NCBI GenBank assembly: GCA_023391875.1
Contig: JAEWAB010000004.1
Coordinates: 186,001-250,000, forward strand
Origin: Bacillota bacterium
Lineage (GTDB): Bacteria; Bacillota; Clostridia; Oscillospirales; Ruminococcaceae
Length of the DNA: 64,000 nt
Direction of reading: 5' to 3'
Shown: positions 57,628 through 64,000 of the stretch, piece after piece
Layout: each line of letters starts with the position of its first letter
Position numbering within the stretch: position 1 is the stretch's first letter
The notes under the pieces: generated by a model
The model's database searches: none
The model's input: only the letters and a program-made list of their open reading frames with translations
What the model was told of the DNA's origin: nothing
Position numbers and translations under genes: made by a program

Positions 57628-57971
57628 TCCGTTCCTCCGCTTAACCCATGAGCGTAGAGGACGCCGCAGGCGGTGAACATGCGGTGGTTGGTCTTGAGCA
57701 GCACGATATGGCGTTCATTGGCAAGCTCAATGATGGAAGCGTCCGGCTCTTTGCCGCGTACAAATACCACGCAAACCATATCCATCATGTCGGCGGTACG
57801 CACCACCTGAGGGTTTACAAGCCCGGTGAGCAGCACCGACTGGTCTTTCACATACGCCAGTACATCACTCATCATGTCCGACCCGCACGCGTTATGTACC
57901 TCTCTTTGCGTATGTTCTTCCCCGCAGATGACGGTGGCGTCTAGCAGCTTGATAATATCCGCAACGGTCAT
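57624..57971 (-). CDS. DRTGG domain protein, first copy
   Basis: 115 residues from ATG 57971 (GGGGGA 7 nt upstream). MTVADIIKLLDATVICGEEHTQREVHNACGSDMMSDVLAYVKDQSVLLTGLVNPQVVRTADMMDMVCVVFVRGKEPD: typical DRTGG start and strands. First gene of the cluster; the Rex-box-like site and promoter lie in front of it. Confidence 0.85.
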   Translation of the reverse strand: MTVADIIKLLDATVICGEEHTQREVHNACGSDMMSDVLAYVKDQSVLLTGLVNPQVVRTADMMDMVCVVFVRGKEPDASIIELANERHIVLLKTNHRMFTACGVLYAHGLSGGTD

Positions 57972-58176
57972 AAATAGTTCCCCCATGCCTTTCCGGCCTG
58001 CCTTGCATATGCAAAAGAGGCAGTTGTTAATAATTTAAAAAGCGCCCTCAAAGCGGCTAAAAATAAAGGTGACCGCTCATTGGGCAAGGCTTTACGGTAA
58101 TACCGCTAACAGCAGCGTCGCACTAAATGGGATGATACTTTGAAAATATTATAACATTCTATAGTAGCATCTTCAA
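57972..58176 (-). promoter_or_regulatory. Promoter and Rex-box-like site of the hydrogenase-like operon
   Basis: On the - strand: -35 TTGAAG (58171-58176), 17-bp spacer, -10 TATAAT (58148-58153). TTGTTAA-TAAT-TTAAAAA (58024-58041) in the leader differs at one of 14 fixed positions from the Rex operator TTGTTAA-N4-TTAACAA. A Rex repressor senses NADH/NAD+, so it would suit a redox operon. It lies about 100 nt after the expected start of transcription, which would be a roadblock position. Confidence 0.6.
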
Positions 58177-58343
58177 CAGCTATGTGCACATTTGTTCGCG
58201 TTAGTCGCTGGTAAATATGCTGCAAACGCAGGATAAAATGCCATATTTTTGTGCAATAGTGTTTAAATTGTCCCCGGCAGGCCAAACAGTTAGTATACTT
58301 TTGCAAAACGCTTTGGTTGATTAAAGCGTTTGATGGTGTTATA
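58177..58343. promoter_or_regulatory. Promoter of the ATPase/oxidoreductase unit and empty flank
   Basis: No gene. For the + strand genes: -35 TTGATT (58315-58320), 17-bp spacer, -10 TATAAT (58338-58343); the -35 lies in the loop of AAACGCTTT/AAAGCGTTT. Confidence 0.6.
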
Positions 58344-58420
58344 ATAATAAGGCTGGCCAGTTTGGCGTATTGTAATTGCGCTTGCTGGGAGCTTTTCAGG
58401 GGCGAAAGGCAGGAGAAAAA

Positions 58421-59086
58421 ATGCTCGGATTATCGCGTTATATCATCGTTACCGGCCATTACGGCAGCGGCAAAACGAACCTTGCCGTGAACTTGGCTGT
58501 CGACCTGCGCAGGCAGGGCGAAGCGGTGACGGTGGTGGACCTTGATATCGTCAACCCCTACTTCCGCACGGCCGATTTTAGGGCGCAGTTTGAAGAACTG
58601 GGTATCAAGCTTATCGCTCCGCCCTTTGCAAACTCCAATCTGGACATCCCCGTGCTCTCGGCAGAGGTGTTCTCGGTGTTCACGCAGCAAAGCGGTTTTG
58701 TCATCTTCGATGTGGGCGGCGACGATGCGGGCGCGGTGGCGCTTGGCATGTTCCGCACCCATTTTGAAAAGGTGAGCTACAGCATGCTGTATGTCATCAA
58801 CCGCTATCGCTACCTGACCCGTACTGCGGAGGAAGCAAGCGCGCTTTTATACGACATCGAGGCGGCATCACGTTTAAAGGCGACGGGGGTAGTAAATAAC
58901 TCGAACCTTGCGAGAGGCACCACGGCAGCGGACATTAGGAAGTCTGCCGCTTTCGCACGCGAGGTTAGCGAGACATTAAAGCTTCCGCTTATCTGCACCG
59001 CGGCGGTTCGCCCGGTAGCCGAAGAACTGACCAATATAGAAAACATCTATCCCATTGATATATACGTTAAAAATGTCTGGGACTAA
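58421..59086 (+). CDS. MinD/ParA-like P-loop ATPase
   Basis: 221 residues from ATG 58421 (GGAGAAA upstream); a frame from 58376 lacks a ribosome site. VTGHYGSGKTNLAVNLAV is a deviant Walker A of the SIMIBI class, with VVDLDIVNPYFRTADF and VIFDVGGDDAGAVALG following. Proteins like this occur beside VOR/KOR genes; a role in Fe-S insertion or enzyme regulation is a guess. The ferredoxin subunit gene begins 40 nt later. Confidence 0.82.
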   Translation: MLGLSRYIIVTGHYGSGKTNLAVNLAVDLRRQGEAVTVVDLDIVNPYFRTADFRAQFEELGIKLIAPPFANSNLDIPVLSAEVFSVFTQQSGFVIFDVGGDDAGAVALGMFRTHFEKVSYSMLYVINRYRYLTRTAEEASALLYDIEAASRLKATGVVNNSNLARGTTAADIRKSAAFAREVSETLKLPLICTAAVRPVAEELTNIENIYPIDIYVKNVWD

Positions 59087-59126
59087 GATATAGACATTGC
59101 AAAAATTATAGTATGGAGGTGCAGGA

Positions 59127-59333
59127 ATGGGTAAGATTACGGTAAACGAGAATATCTGCAAAGGCTGCGGCTTATGTGTGCTGAGTTGCCCGAAGAAGAT
59201 AATAAAGCTTTCGGAAGAGCATATCAACGTAAAAGGCTACCACCCCGCGCAGGTTACCGAGATGGAAAAGTGTATTGGCTGTGCAATGTGCGCCACAATG
59301 TGCCCCGACGTTGCAATAATAGTGGAAAGGTAG
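59127..59333 (+). CDS. 2-oxoacid:ferredoxin oxidoreductase, ferredoxin-like (delta) subunit
   Basis: 68 residues with two [4Fe-4S] motifs (CKGCGLCVLSCP and CIGCAMCATMCP). Carries electrons between the TPP subunit and external ferredoxin. GGAGGTG lies 6 nt upstream. First gene of the delta-alpha-beta-gamma operon, spacing 8 nt to alpha. Confidence 0.92.
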   Translation: MGKITVNENICKGCGLCVLSCPKKIIKLSEEHINVKGYHPAQVTEMEKCIGCAMCATMCPDVAIIVER

Positions 59334-59341
59334 GGTTCAAC

Positions 59342-60403
59342 TTGAGCGAGAGAGTACTTATGAAGGGCAACGAAGCGCTGGCAGAGGCCGCTATTCAGGC
59401 AGGCTGCCGCCACTTCTTCGGCTACCCCATTACACCGCAGACCGAGCTTTCGGCCTATATGTCCAAAAGAATGCCCAAGATCGGAGGCACCTTCCTGCAA
59501 GCAGAGTCGGAGGTTGCAGCCATTAATATGGTGCTGGGTGCGGCGGCGGCAGGCGTAAGAGCCATGACGTCGTCTTCCTCACCGGGTATAAGCTTAAAGT
59601 CGGAGGGCGTTTCCTACATAGCGGGCTCCGACCTTCCCTGCGTGATCATCAACGTGCAGCGCGGCGGCCCCGGCCTCGGCGGCATTCAGCCCTCACAGGC
59701 CGACTACTGGCAGGCCACCAAGGCGCTTGGCCACGGCGATTTTCAGCTGCTGGTATACGCACCTTCCACCGTGCAGGAGATGGTAACCCTGCTCTTTACG
59801 GCGTTTGATAAGGCCGACCAATACCGTATACCCGCGATGATTCTGGCGGACGGTATGCTGGGCCAGATGATGGAGCCGGTGGAGTTCCCCGAGCGCGCTA
59901 CGGCCGCGAAGGTAGAGAAGCCTTGGGCGACCAATGGGCACAAGGGTGAGCGCCCCCATAACGTTGTAAACTCCCTGTATTTGCAGGCCCCTGACCTCGA
60001 GCGCCATGTCGTAGAGCGCTTTGAGCGCTACGACATCGTGAAGGCCAATGAGGTGCAGGTGGAGAATTATATGATGGACGACGCCGAGTATGCCGTGGTG
60101 GCATACGGCGCTACCTCCAGAATCGTCAAGAGCGCGGTGAAGTCCGCGCGCGCGCAGGGCATTAAGGTCGGTTGCATCCGCCCCATCACGCTCTGGCCGT
60201 TCCCCGTAAAGGAGATTGCGGCGGCTGCTGAGAAGGTAGAAAAGTTCTTGTGCGTAGAAATGAGCATGGGTCAGATGGTGGACGACGTGCGCCTTGCCGT
60301 AAACGGCAAAAAGCCCGTGTCCTTCTTTGGCCGCACGGGCGGCGTAATCCCCACCCCCGCAGAGGTGCTCGAACAGATTAAGAAGCTGGGAGGTGTACAG
60401 TAA
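59342..60403 (+). CDS. 2-oxoacid:ferredoxin oxidoreductase alpha subunit (VorB/KorA type)
   Basis: 353 residues from TTG 59342 (AAAGGTAGGG 6 nt upstream). Starts like family members (SERVLMKGNEALAEAAIQAGCRHFFGYPITPQTELSAYMSKR); the pyrimidine-binding and domain II follow. This size and arrangement are those of branched-chain 2-oxoacid (VOR) or 2-oxoglutarate (KOR) enzymes; the two cannot be separated by eye. In both, acyl-CoA formation is reversible with reduced ferredoxin. Confidence 0.92.
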   Translation: MSERVLMKGNEALAEAAIQAGCRHFFGYPITPQTELSAYMSKRMPKIGGTFLQAESEVAAINMVLGAAAAGVRAMTSSSSPGISLKSEGVSYIAGSDLPCVIINVQRGGPGLGGIQPSQADYWQATKALGHGDFQLLVYAPSTVQEMVTLLFTAFDKADQYRIPAMILADGMLGQMMEPVEFPERATAAKVEKPWATNGHKGERPHNVVNSLYLQAPDLERHVVERFERYDIVKANEVQVENYMMDDAEYAVVAYGATSRIVKSAVKSARAQGIKVGCIRPITLWPFPVKEIAAAAEKVEKFLCVEMSMGQMVDDVRLAVNGKKPVSFFGRTGGVIPTPAEVLEQIKKLGGVQ

Positions 60404-61155
60404 TGGCAATCGTATTTCAAAAGCCCCACGCGCTTACCGATGCGCCGTTTCATTACTGCCCCGGCTGCACGCACGGCATCATTCACCGCCTGGTGGCCGA
60501 GGTAATCGACGAGCTGGGCATTGAGGGCAAGACGGTCGGCGTTGCGCCGGTAGGCTGCGCCGTTATGGCTTACGACTATTTCTCCTGCGATATGGTGCAG
60601 GCACCGCACGGCAGAGCGCCCGCAGTGGCGACCGGTTTAAAGAGGGCAATCCCTGAGAATGTGGTATTCACCTATCAGGGCGACGGCGACCTTGCCGCCA
60701 TCGGCACCGCCGAAACGGTGCACTCCGCGACACGCGGCGAGAACATCACCATTATCTTTATCAATAACGCCATCTATGGTATGACCGGCGGGCAGATGGC
60801 GCCCACCACACTGCCGAATCAGGTGACGCAGACCACCCCCTACGGGCGCGATGTGTCCACCGCGGGGCATCCCATCCGCATCTGTGAGATGCTTTCCACC
60901 CTTGACGGCGTAGTATACGCCGAGCGTGTTTCGGTAGACAATGTACCCAATGTCAAGAACGCCAAAAAGGCCATTAAGAAGGCTTTTCAGGCGCAGATTG
61001 ACAAGAAGGGCTTCTCGATTGTAGAGGTGCTCTCCACCTGCCCCACCAACTGGGGGCTTTCTCCCGAAGACGCGTTCGAGTGGCTGCGCGGCAACATGAT
61101 ACCCTACTACCCTCTGGGCGTATACAAAGACAAAACCGAGGAGGGCACGCTGTAA
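60403..61155 (+). CDS. 2-oxoacid:ferredoxin oxidoreductase beta subunit (TPP-binding)
   Basis: 250 residues. FHYCPGCTHGIIHRLV and the TPP/Mg motif GDGDLAAIGTAETVHSATRGENITIIFINNAIYGMTGGQ place it among beta subunits with thiamine pyrophosphate. Start ATG overlaps the alpha stop (TAATG), so they are coupled. Gamma starts 1 nt after its stop. Confidence 0.95.
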   Translation: MAIVFQKPHALTDAPFHYCPGCTHGIIHRLVAEVIDELGIEGKTVGVAPVGCAVMAYDYFSCDMVQAPHGRAPAVATGLKRAIPENVVFTYQGDGDLAAIGTAETVHSATRGENITIIFINNAIYGMTGGQMAPTTLPNQVTQTTPYGRDVSTAGHPIRICEMLSTLDGVVYAERVSVDNVPNVKNAKKAIKKAFQAQIDKKGFSIVEVLSTCPTNWGLSPEDAFEWLRGNMIPYYPLGVYKDKTEEGTL

Positions 61156-61156
61156 T

Positions 61157-61690
61157 ATGAATACACAGAATACTATTCTTGCGGGCTTCGGCGGGCAGGG
61201 CATCCTGTTCGCGGGCAAGGTGATGGCCTACGCAGGGCTTATCGAGGGCAAGGAGATTTCGTGGCTGCCTTCCTATGGGCCGGAGATGCGCGGTGGCACC
61301 GCCAACTGCAGCATCTGCATCTCGGATGAACCCATCGGCTCCCCGCTGGTGGTAAACCCCAATGTGCTTGGCGTTATGAACGCCCCTTCCTACGATAAGT
61401 TTATCGGCAGCGTTGAAAAGGGCGGTGTTGTGGTGGTAGACAGCACGCTCATCAGCAAGAAGACTGACAGAACCGATGTCTCCGCCTATTATATCGAAGC
61501 GACCGCGCTTGCCGACGAAAAGGGCTTTCACGGCCTTGCCAACATGATTGTCCTCGGCAAGATTTTAAAAGAAACGGGCTTCGCCTCGATGGATTCCGTT
61601 AAGAAGTCGCTTGAAAAATGCGTTCCGCCCAAGAAGGCACAGCTGCTGGAAAGTAACTTGAAAGCCATCGAGCTTGGCATGAGCTTATAA
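61157..61690 (+). CDS. 2-oxoacid:ferredoxin oxidoreductase gamma subunit
   Basis: 177 residues. ILAGFGGQGILFAGKVMAYAGLIEGKEISWLPSYGPEMRGGTANCSICISDEPIGSPLV is typical of the POR_N gamma domain. Completes the four-subunit enzyme; it ends 20 nt before a terminator. Confidence 0.95.
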   Translation: MNTQNTILAGFGGQGILFAGKVMAYAGLIEGKEISWLPSYGPEMRGGTANCSICISDEPIGSPLVVNPNVLGVMNAPSYDKFIGSVEKGGVVVVDSTLISKKTDRTDVSAYYIEATALADEKGFHGLANMIVLGKILKETGFASMDSVKKSLEKCVPPKKAQLLESNLKAIELGMSL

Positions 61691-61710
61691 AAACCGAACA
61701 TATATAAAAA

Positions 61711-61746
61711 AATGACGCCCCGAGAGTTTATCTTTCGGGGCGTCGT
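61711..61746 (+). terminator. Terminator of the VOR/KOR operon
   Basis: 10-bp stem GACGCCCCGA/TCGGGGCGTC with a T-containing loop. Confidence 0.7.
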
Positions 61747-61816
61747 TGTGTTTTGTAAAGACAATACCCAATAGGGGAGTGATAATCAAGTGTTACCCAG
61801 TCCTGTAGGGGAAGGT

Positions 61817-62695
61817 TTATTGAGCGGCAACTCGTTCTTCAAAGCCGCGGAAGGTAGCCTTGCGGCGCGCGCCGCTTTTTAAAAAGAGGACAAGCACCAC
61901 AATAAAGGATACCGCCTGCGCGATGGAGATACGCACGACCTGCAGCTCATCCGCACCGGAGGCCGTTACAATATGCAGCATGTTGACGATGGTATTGTTG
62001 ACAAAATGGTCGGCCATCGCCATCCAGAGCGAGCCGGTGATTTTGGTCAGCAGGCAGAACTTTGCGCCGGTAATTCCCGATGCAAGAACAAGCGACAGAA
62101 TAGAGATCGCAGCCCCGGCAGCGCTGATGTCTCCGTCCAGCAGGCTGCGCACCGGCGCCGCGATGTGCCAGAAGCCAAAAAGAACTGAGGATAGAATCAT
62201 GGCCTTTAAGAAGGAATGCCTCGTTTCCATCAGCTTGACAAACAGCCCGCGAAAGACGCCTTCCTCCATGGCAACATTAATGATATTACCGACAATGCAG
62301 AAGACGAAAAACAACAGGCCCAGCTGCTTGCCCTGATTGCCGTCAATGGCATAGCTGGTTACATACACCTGCAAAGAGGGGGCGTTTCCCGCAAAGTGCT
62401 GTATCAAGAACTCTGTCCCGTAAGCAACAAAGAAGACGGATAAGCCGAGCAGCAGGCCGTACAGTACCTTTTTCCAGGCGTCCCTTACCGTCAAGCCTAC
62501 CTCCGGCCACCTAAAGGCGAAATATCTTATCGCCAACGCAAGGATGAGAATGCCGATCAGCTTATGTATAAACGCTTCGCCGAAGAGGCTTTGGTCTGTG
62601 CGAATGAACATGTATTCAATCGCCCTGAACACAAAGCAGGTGCAGTAAATAAGCAATATCGACCGTATGGGGTACGCCAGCCTGTTCTCTTTCAT
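61817..62695 (-). CDS. CPBP family intramembrane metalloprotease
   Basis: 292 residues with about eight TM segments. Motifs of CAAX/CPBP (ABI) proteases: EEGVFRGLFVKL (EExxxR), FGFWHIA (HxxxA) and DHFVNN (HxxxN). Members process prenylated or bacteriocin-related peptides or regulate membrane proteins; target unknown. Confidence 0.9.
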   Translation of the reverse strand: MKENRLAYPIRSILLIYCTCFVFRAIEYMFIRTDQSLFGEAFIHKLIGILILALAIRYFAFRWPEVGLTVRDAWKKVLYGLLLGLSVFFVAYGTEFLIQHFAGNAPSLQVYVTSYAIDGNQGKQLGLLFFVFCIVGNIINVAMEEGVFRGLFVKLMETRHSFLKAMILSSVLFGFWHIAAPVRSLLDGDISAAGAAISILSLVLASGITGAKFCLLTKITGSLWMAMADHFVNNTIVNMLHIVTASGADELQVVRISIAQAVSFIVVLVLFLKSGARRKATFRGFEERVAAQ

Positions 62696-62832
62696 CTTTT
62701 TCTCCTATTTACGTCATGTTTTTAGCGTGAAAGGTTCGGTATGAACCTCACTGTGCTTTCATCTGTCCGATATGCGGAGATAACCTATCCGGATACATTG
62801 CCGGGCCCTTTGCCTGCGCTGTGGTTTTCGCG

Positions 62833-63219
62833 TTATTCCGTGATTTCCACCCGGTTTCCGTCCGGGTCTGCCACGCAGCTCTCAAAATAGCCGTCGCCGG
62901 TCTGGCGCGGCGGGCTGTACAGTTCATACCCGTCCGCCATAATCTGCTCGGTTAGCGCTAACACCGTCTCTCTGTCTCCCGCCGAAAAGGCTACGTGGCT
63001 CCAGCCGTTTACTTTATCGGTCACCGGACGCTGCTCAAGCTCCATATGATGCATAATCTCAAGTCGAGCGCCGCTTTCAAAGGTAATAAAGTAGCTGGAG
63101 AAGCCCTTCGCGTTTTTATAAAGCGCGTTGCACGTTCCACCGAAGTACTTCATATAATAGTCCCTTGTCTTTTCAAGATCGGTGGCATATACCGCCACAT
63201 GTGTAATGCTAACGTTCAT
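62833..63219 (-). CDS. VOC superfamily (glyoxalase/lactoylglutathione lyase-like) protein
   Basis: 128 residues of two beta-alpha-beta-beta-beta units: ITHVAVYATDLEKTRDYYMKYFGG, RLEIMHHMELEQR, SHVAFSAGDRETVLALTEQI and SCVADPDGNRVEI. Metal ligands H7, E54 (about), H and E fit glyoxalase I-like enzymes. Substrate unknown. AAGGAG precedes the ATG. Confidence 0.9.
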   Translation of the reverse strand: MNVSITHVAVYATDLEKTRDYYMKYFGGTCNALYKNAKGFSSYFITFESGARLEIMHHMELEQRPVTDKVNGWSHVAFSAGDRETVLALTEQIMADGYELYSPPRQTGDGYFESCVADPDGNRVEITE

Positions 63220-63251
63220 TGTAAATTCTCCTTTTTGTATATGATACTAGG

Positions 63252-63416
63252 TTAAGAATTTACGGTGCCGAACGGCTGCGCCCGCCGGACAAACGGATAG
63301 GCCTCGGTAATCTTATGCATGGCAAGCCTTGATACACGAAAGCTGTTATACTTGCCATAGCACGCGCGGATAAGGGTGATAATTTTAATGTATAGATAAA
63401 GGCGGTATTGTTTCAT
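63252..63416 (-). CDS. Possible small basic protein
   Basis: 54 residues from ATG 63416 (an alternative ATG at 63425). Basic and aromatic (RLYLYIKIITLIRACYGKYN...), ending PFGTVNS. No recognisable ribosome site or domain; kept only as a candidate. Confidence 0.25.
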   Translation of the reverse strand: MKQYRLYLYIKIITLIRACYGKYNSFRVSRLAMHKITEAYPFVRRAQPFGTVNS

Positions 63417-63552
63417 AAACTGCATATCCAATCTGTATAAGGATCGTCAGGCTGCCTGCCATCACCCACATTTTTGGTGGCTAAACATGGGTTTTATTAC
63501 AATCATCATAGCATAATGGGGTTATTATATCAAGAAAAAGGAATGTAAGGAA

Positions 63553-63584
63553 ACGCCCCAAAAGCAAATGCTTTCGGGGCGCTG
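63553..63584 (-). terminator. Terminator of the ABC-2 permease
   Basis: GCCCC-x2-AAGC/GCTT-x2-GGGGC, with a T-rich stretch following on the - strand. Confidence 0.6.
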
Positions 63585-63595
63585 CAGCACATCTT

Positions 63596-64000
63596 TTATT
63601 CCCATTTAAAGAAACGGATCGCTATGCCAATACAAATGATTGAAATGGCTATCATTACTACGATCGGTATTAAGATGTTATCGAGCGGCAACCCAAGCGA
63701 GGTCCCTTTTAACAGTTTAATACCCTGCGTCAGCGGCATAAAGTCTGCCACCCTTTGCATGACCTTTGGCATGATTTCATAGGGCAGGGTAGCGCCCGAG
63801 AATATCAGCATAGGGAAGTACAAGATGGTGCACAGCAGGTTTGAGGTTTTAGTATTAGGGGAAACCGCCGCTACCAAGAGCCCTAAGCTGTAGATAGAAA
63901 CCACTACCAGCAGGTAGGCGCCTAAAAAGGGAAGCAGCGAGCCGTTCAGCTTAAAACCGTAAAACAGTAAAGATACAAGATAGACAAGTATCAGTGAGAT
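63596..64000 (-). CDS. ABC-2 type transporter permease, C-terminal part
   Basis: The frame is open to the right edge: 135 codons, the last stop at 63596-63598, so the start lies outside. LGAYLLVVSIYSLGLLVAAVSPN, then LLCTILYFPMLIFSGATLPYEIMPKVMQRVADFMPLTQGIKLLKGTSLG, is the classical ABC-2 permease end (TM segments around the ABC-2 signature), ending in a final TM and FFKWE. Its ATPase should lie beyond the edge. Confidence 0.9.
   Translation of the reverse strand: MSLILVYLVSLLFYGFKLNGSLLPFLGAYLLVVVSIYSLGLLVAAVSPNTKTSNLLCTILYFPMLIFSGATLPYEIMPKVMQRVADFMPLTQGIKLLKGTSLGLPLDNILIPIVVMIAISIICIGIAIRFFKWE

Larger units (their letters stand above)
63220..63595. other. Intergenic region 3' of the ABC-2 permease
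   Basis: No clear gene. A - strand frame 63252-63416 (54 codons from ATG 63416) looks coding-like but has no good ribosome site. The region ends in the terminator at 63553-63584. Confidence 0.4.

Noticed and set aside
58106..58306. A 66-codon frame on the - strand in front of the DRTGG gene
   Set aside because: It overlaps the consensus promoter of that operon and has no ribosome site.
1..64000. CRISPR array or insertion sequence
   Set aside because: No regularly spaced repeats and no transposase were found on reading; the only dispersed repeats are the palindromic pair and the 113-bp pair.

Overview
The window reads as a chromosome segment of a strictly anaerobic, low-redox Firmicute of class Clostridia, most like the moderately GC-rich Ruminococcaceae/Oscillospirales relatives. 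This is an inference from gene content: class III ribonucleotide reductase, rubrerythrin with PerR, Feo iron uptake, a ferredoxin-dependent 2-oxoacid oxidoreductase, an [FeFe]-hydrogenase-like sensory module, a T-box riboswitch, Gram-positive lipoboxes, a PASTA protein and LexA/SmpB/RecR/DnaX housekeeping genes. No phage, plasmid, CRISPR or transposase was seen.

Layout. 0-4.9 kb: tail of a polyamine-binding protein, then an alpha/beta hydrolase, a possible nuclease-fold protein, DUF3788, a Cys-rich pentapeptide protein, a GNAT enzyme and an amidohydrolase. 4.9-7.7 kb: fumarase and malic enzyme, separated by unusual hairpins; the malic-enzyme 3' end is duplicated. 7.7-12.8 kb: alkyltransferase-like protein, LacI regulator with a GH30 glycosidase, thioredoxin, ZIP transporter, methyltransferase. 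12.8-19 kb: nrdDG and the feoA-feoA-feoB iron operon with repeated operator-like palindromes. 19-22.6 kb: an operon of an ECF-type sigma factor, a membrane protein and an ABC transporter. 22.6-26.9 kb: rubrerythrin/PerR, a 37-residue membrane protein, a VanY-type peptidase, two TrkA-type K+ proteins and RNase P RNA. 26.9-30.3 kb: a large lipoprotein, a hypothetical protein, a strikingly Cys/Phe-rich 38-residue protein and tRNA-Gly. 30.5-36.1 kb: an accessory stretch between tRNA-Gly and tmRNA with a DUF4317 protein, a broken DJ-1/PfpI gene, AT-rich ArsR and Ntn-hydrolase genes, and an EcsC/zinc-ribbon gene lying between 113-bp direct repeats that end exactly at the tmRNA 3' end. 36.1-39.5 kb: smpB, recR, ybaB, dnaX and a small SRP RNA. 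39.6-46.6 kb: a leucine-type T-box in front of an acyl-CoA synthetase, a zinc-ribbon/PASTA pseudokinase, a sugar isomerase-like protein, an SDR, a Cys-rich small protein and a GNAT enzyme. 46.8-53.9 kb: heterodimeric ABC exporter, TetR/hydrolase pair, MerR/TrmO-like pair. 53.9-58.2 kb: lexA, PHP protein, and a DRTGG / HATPase / hydrogenase-like / DRTGG cluster with a Rex-box-like site in its leader. 58.3-64 kb: a MinD-like ATPase, a four-subunit VOR/KOR oxidoreductase, a CPBP protease, a glyoxalase-like protein and the end of an ABC-2 permease.

The most interesting inferred system is leucine-responsive salvage of branched-chain acids. A T-box with specifier CTC and a UGGU bulge that fits tRNA-Leu A73 controls an AMP-forming acyl-CoA synthetase. 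With the VOR-type oxidoreductase in the same window, this could turn isovalerate into isovaleryl-CoA and then 2-ketoisocaproate for leucine synthesis. Other highlights are the Cys-rich microprotein, the pseudokinase, a pair of about 100-bp palindromic intergenic repeats 44 kb apart, and the repeat-flanked gene at tmRNA.
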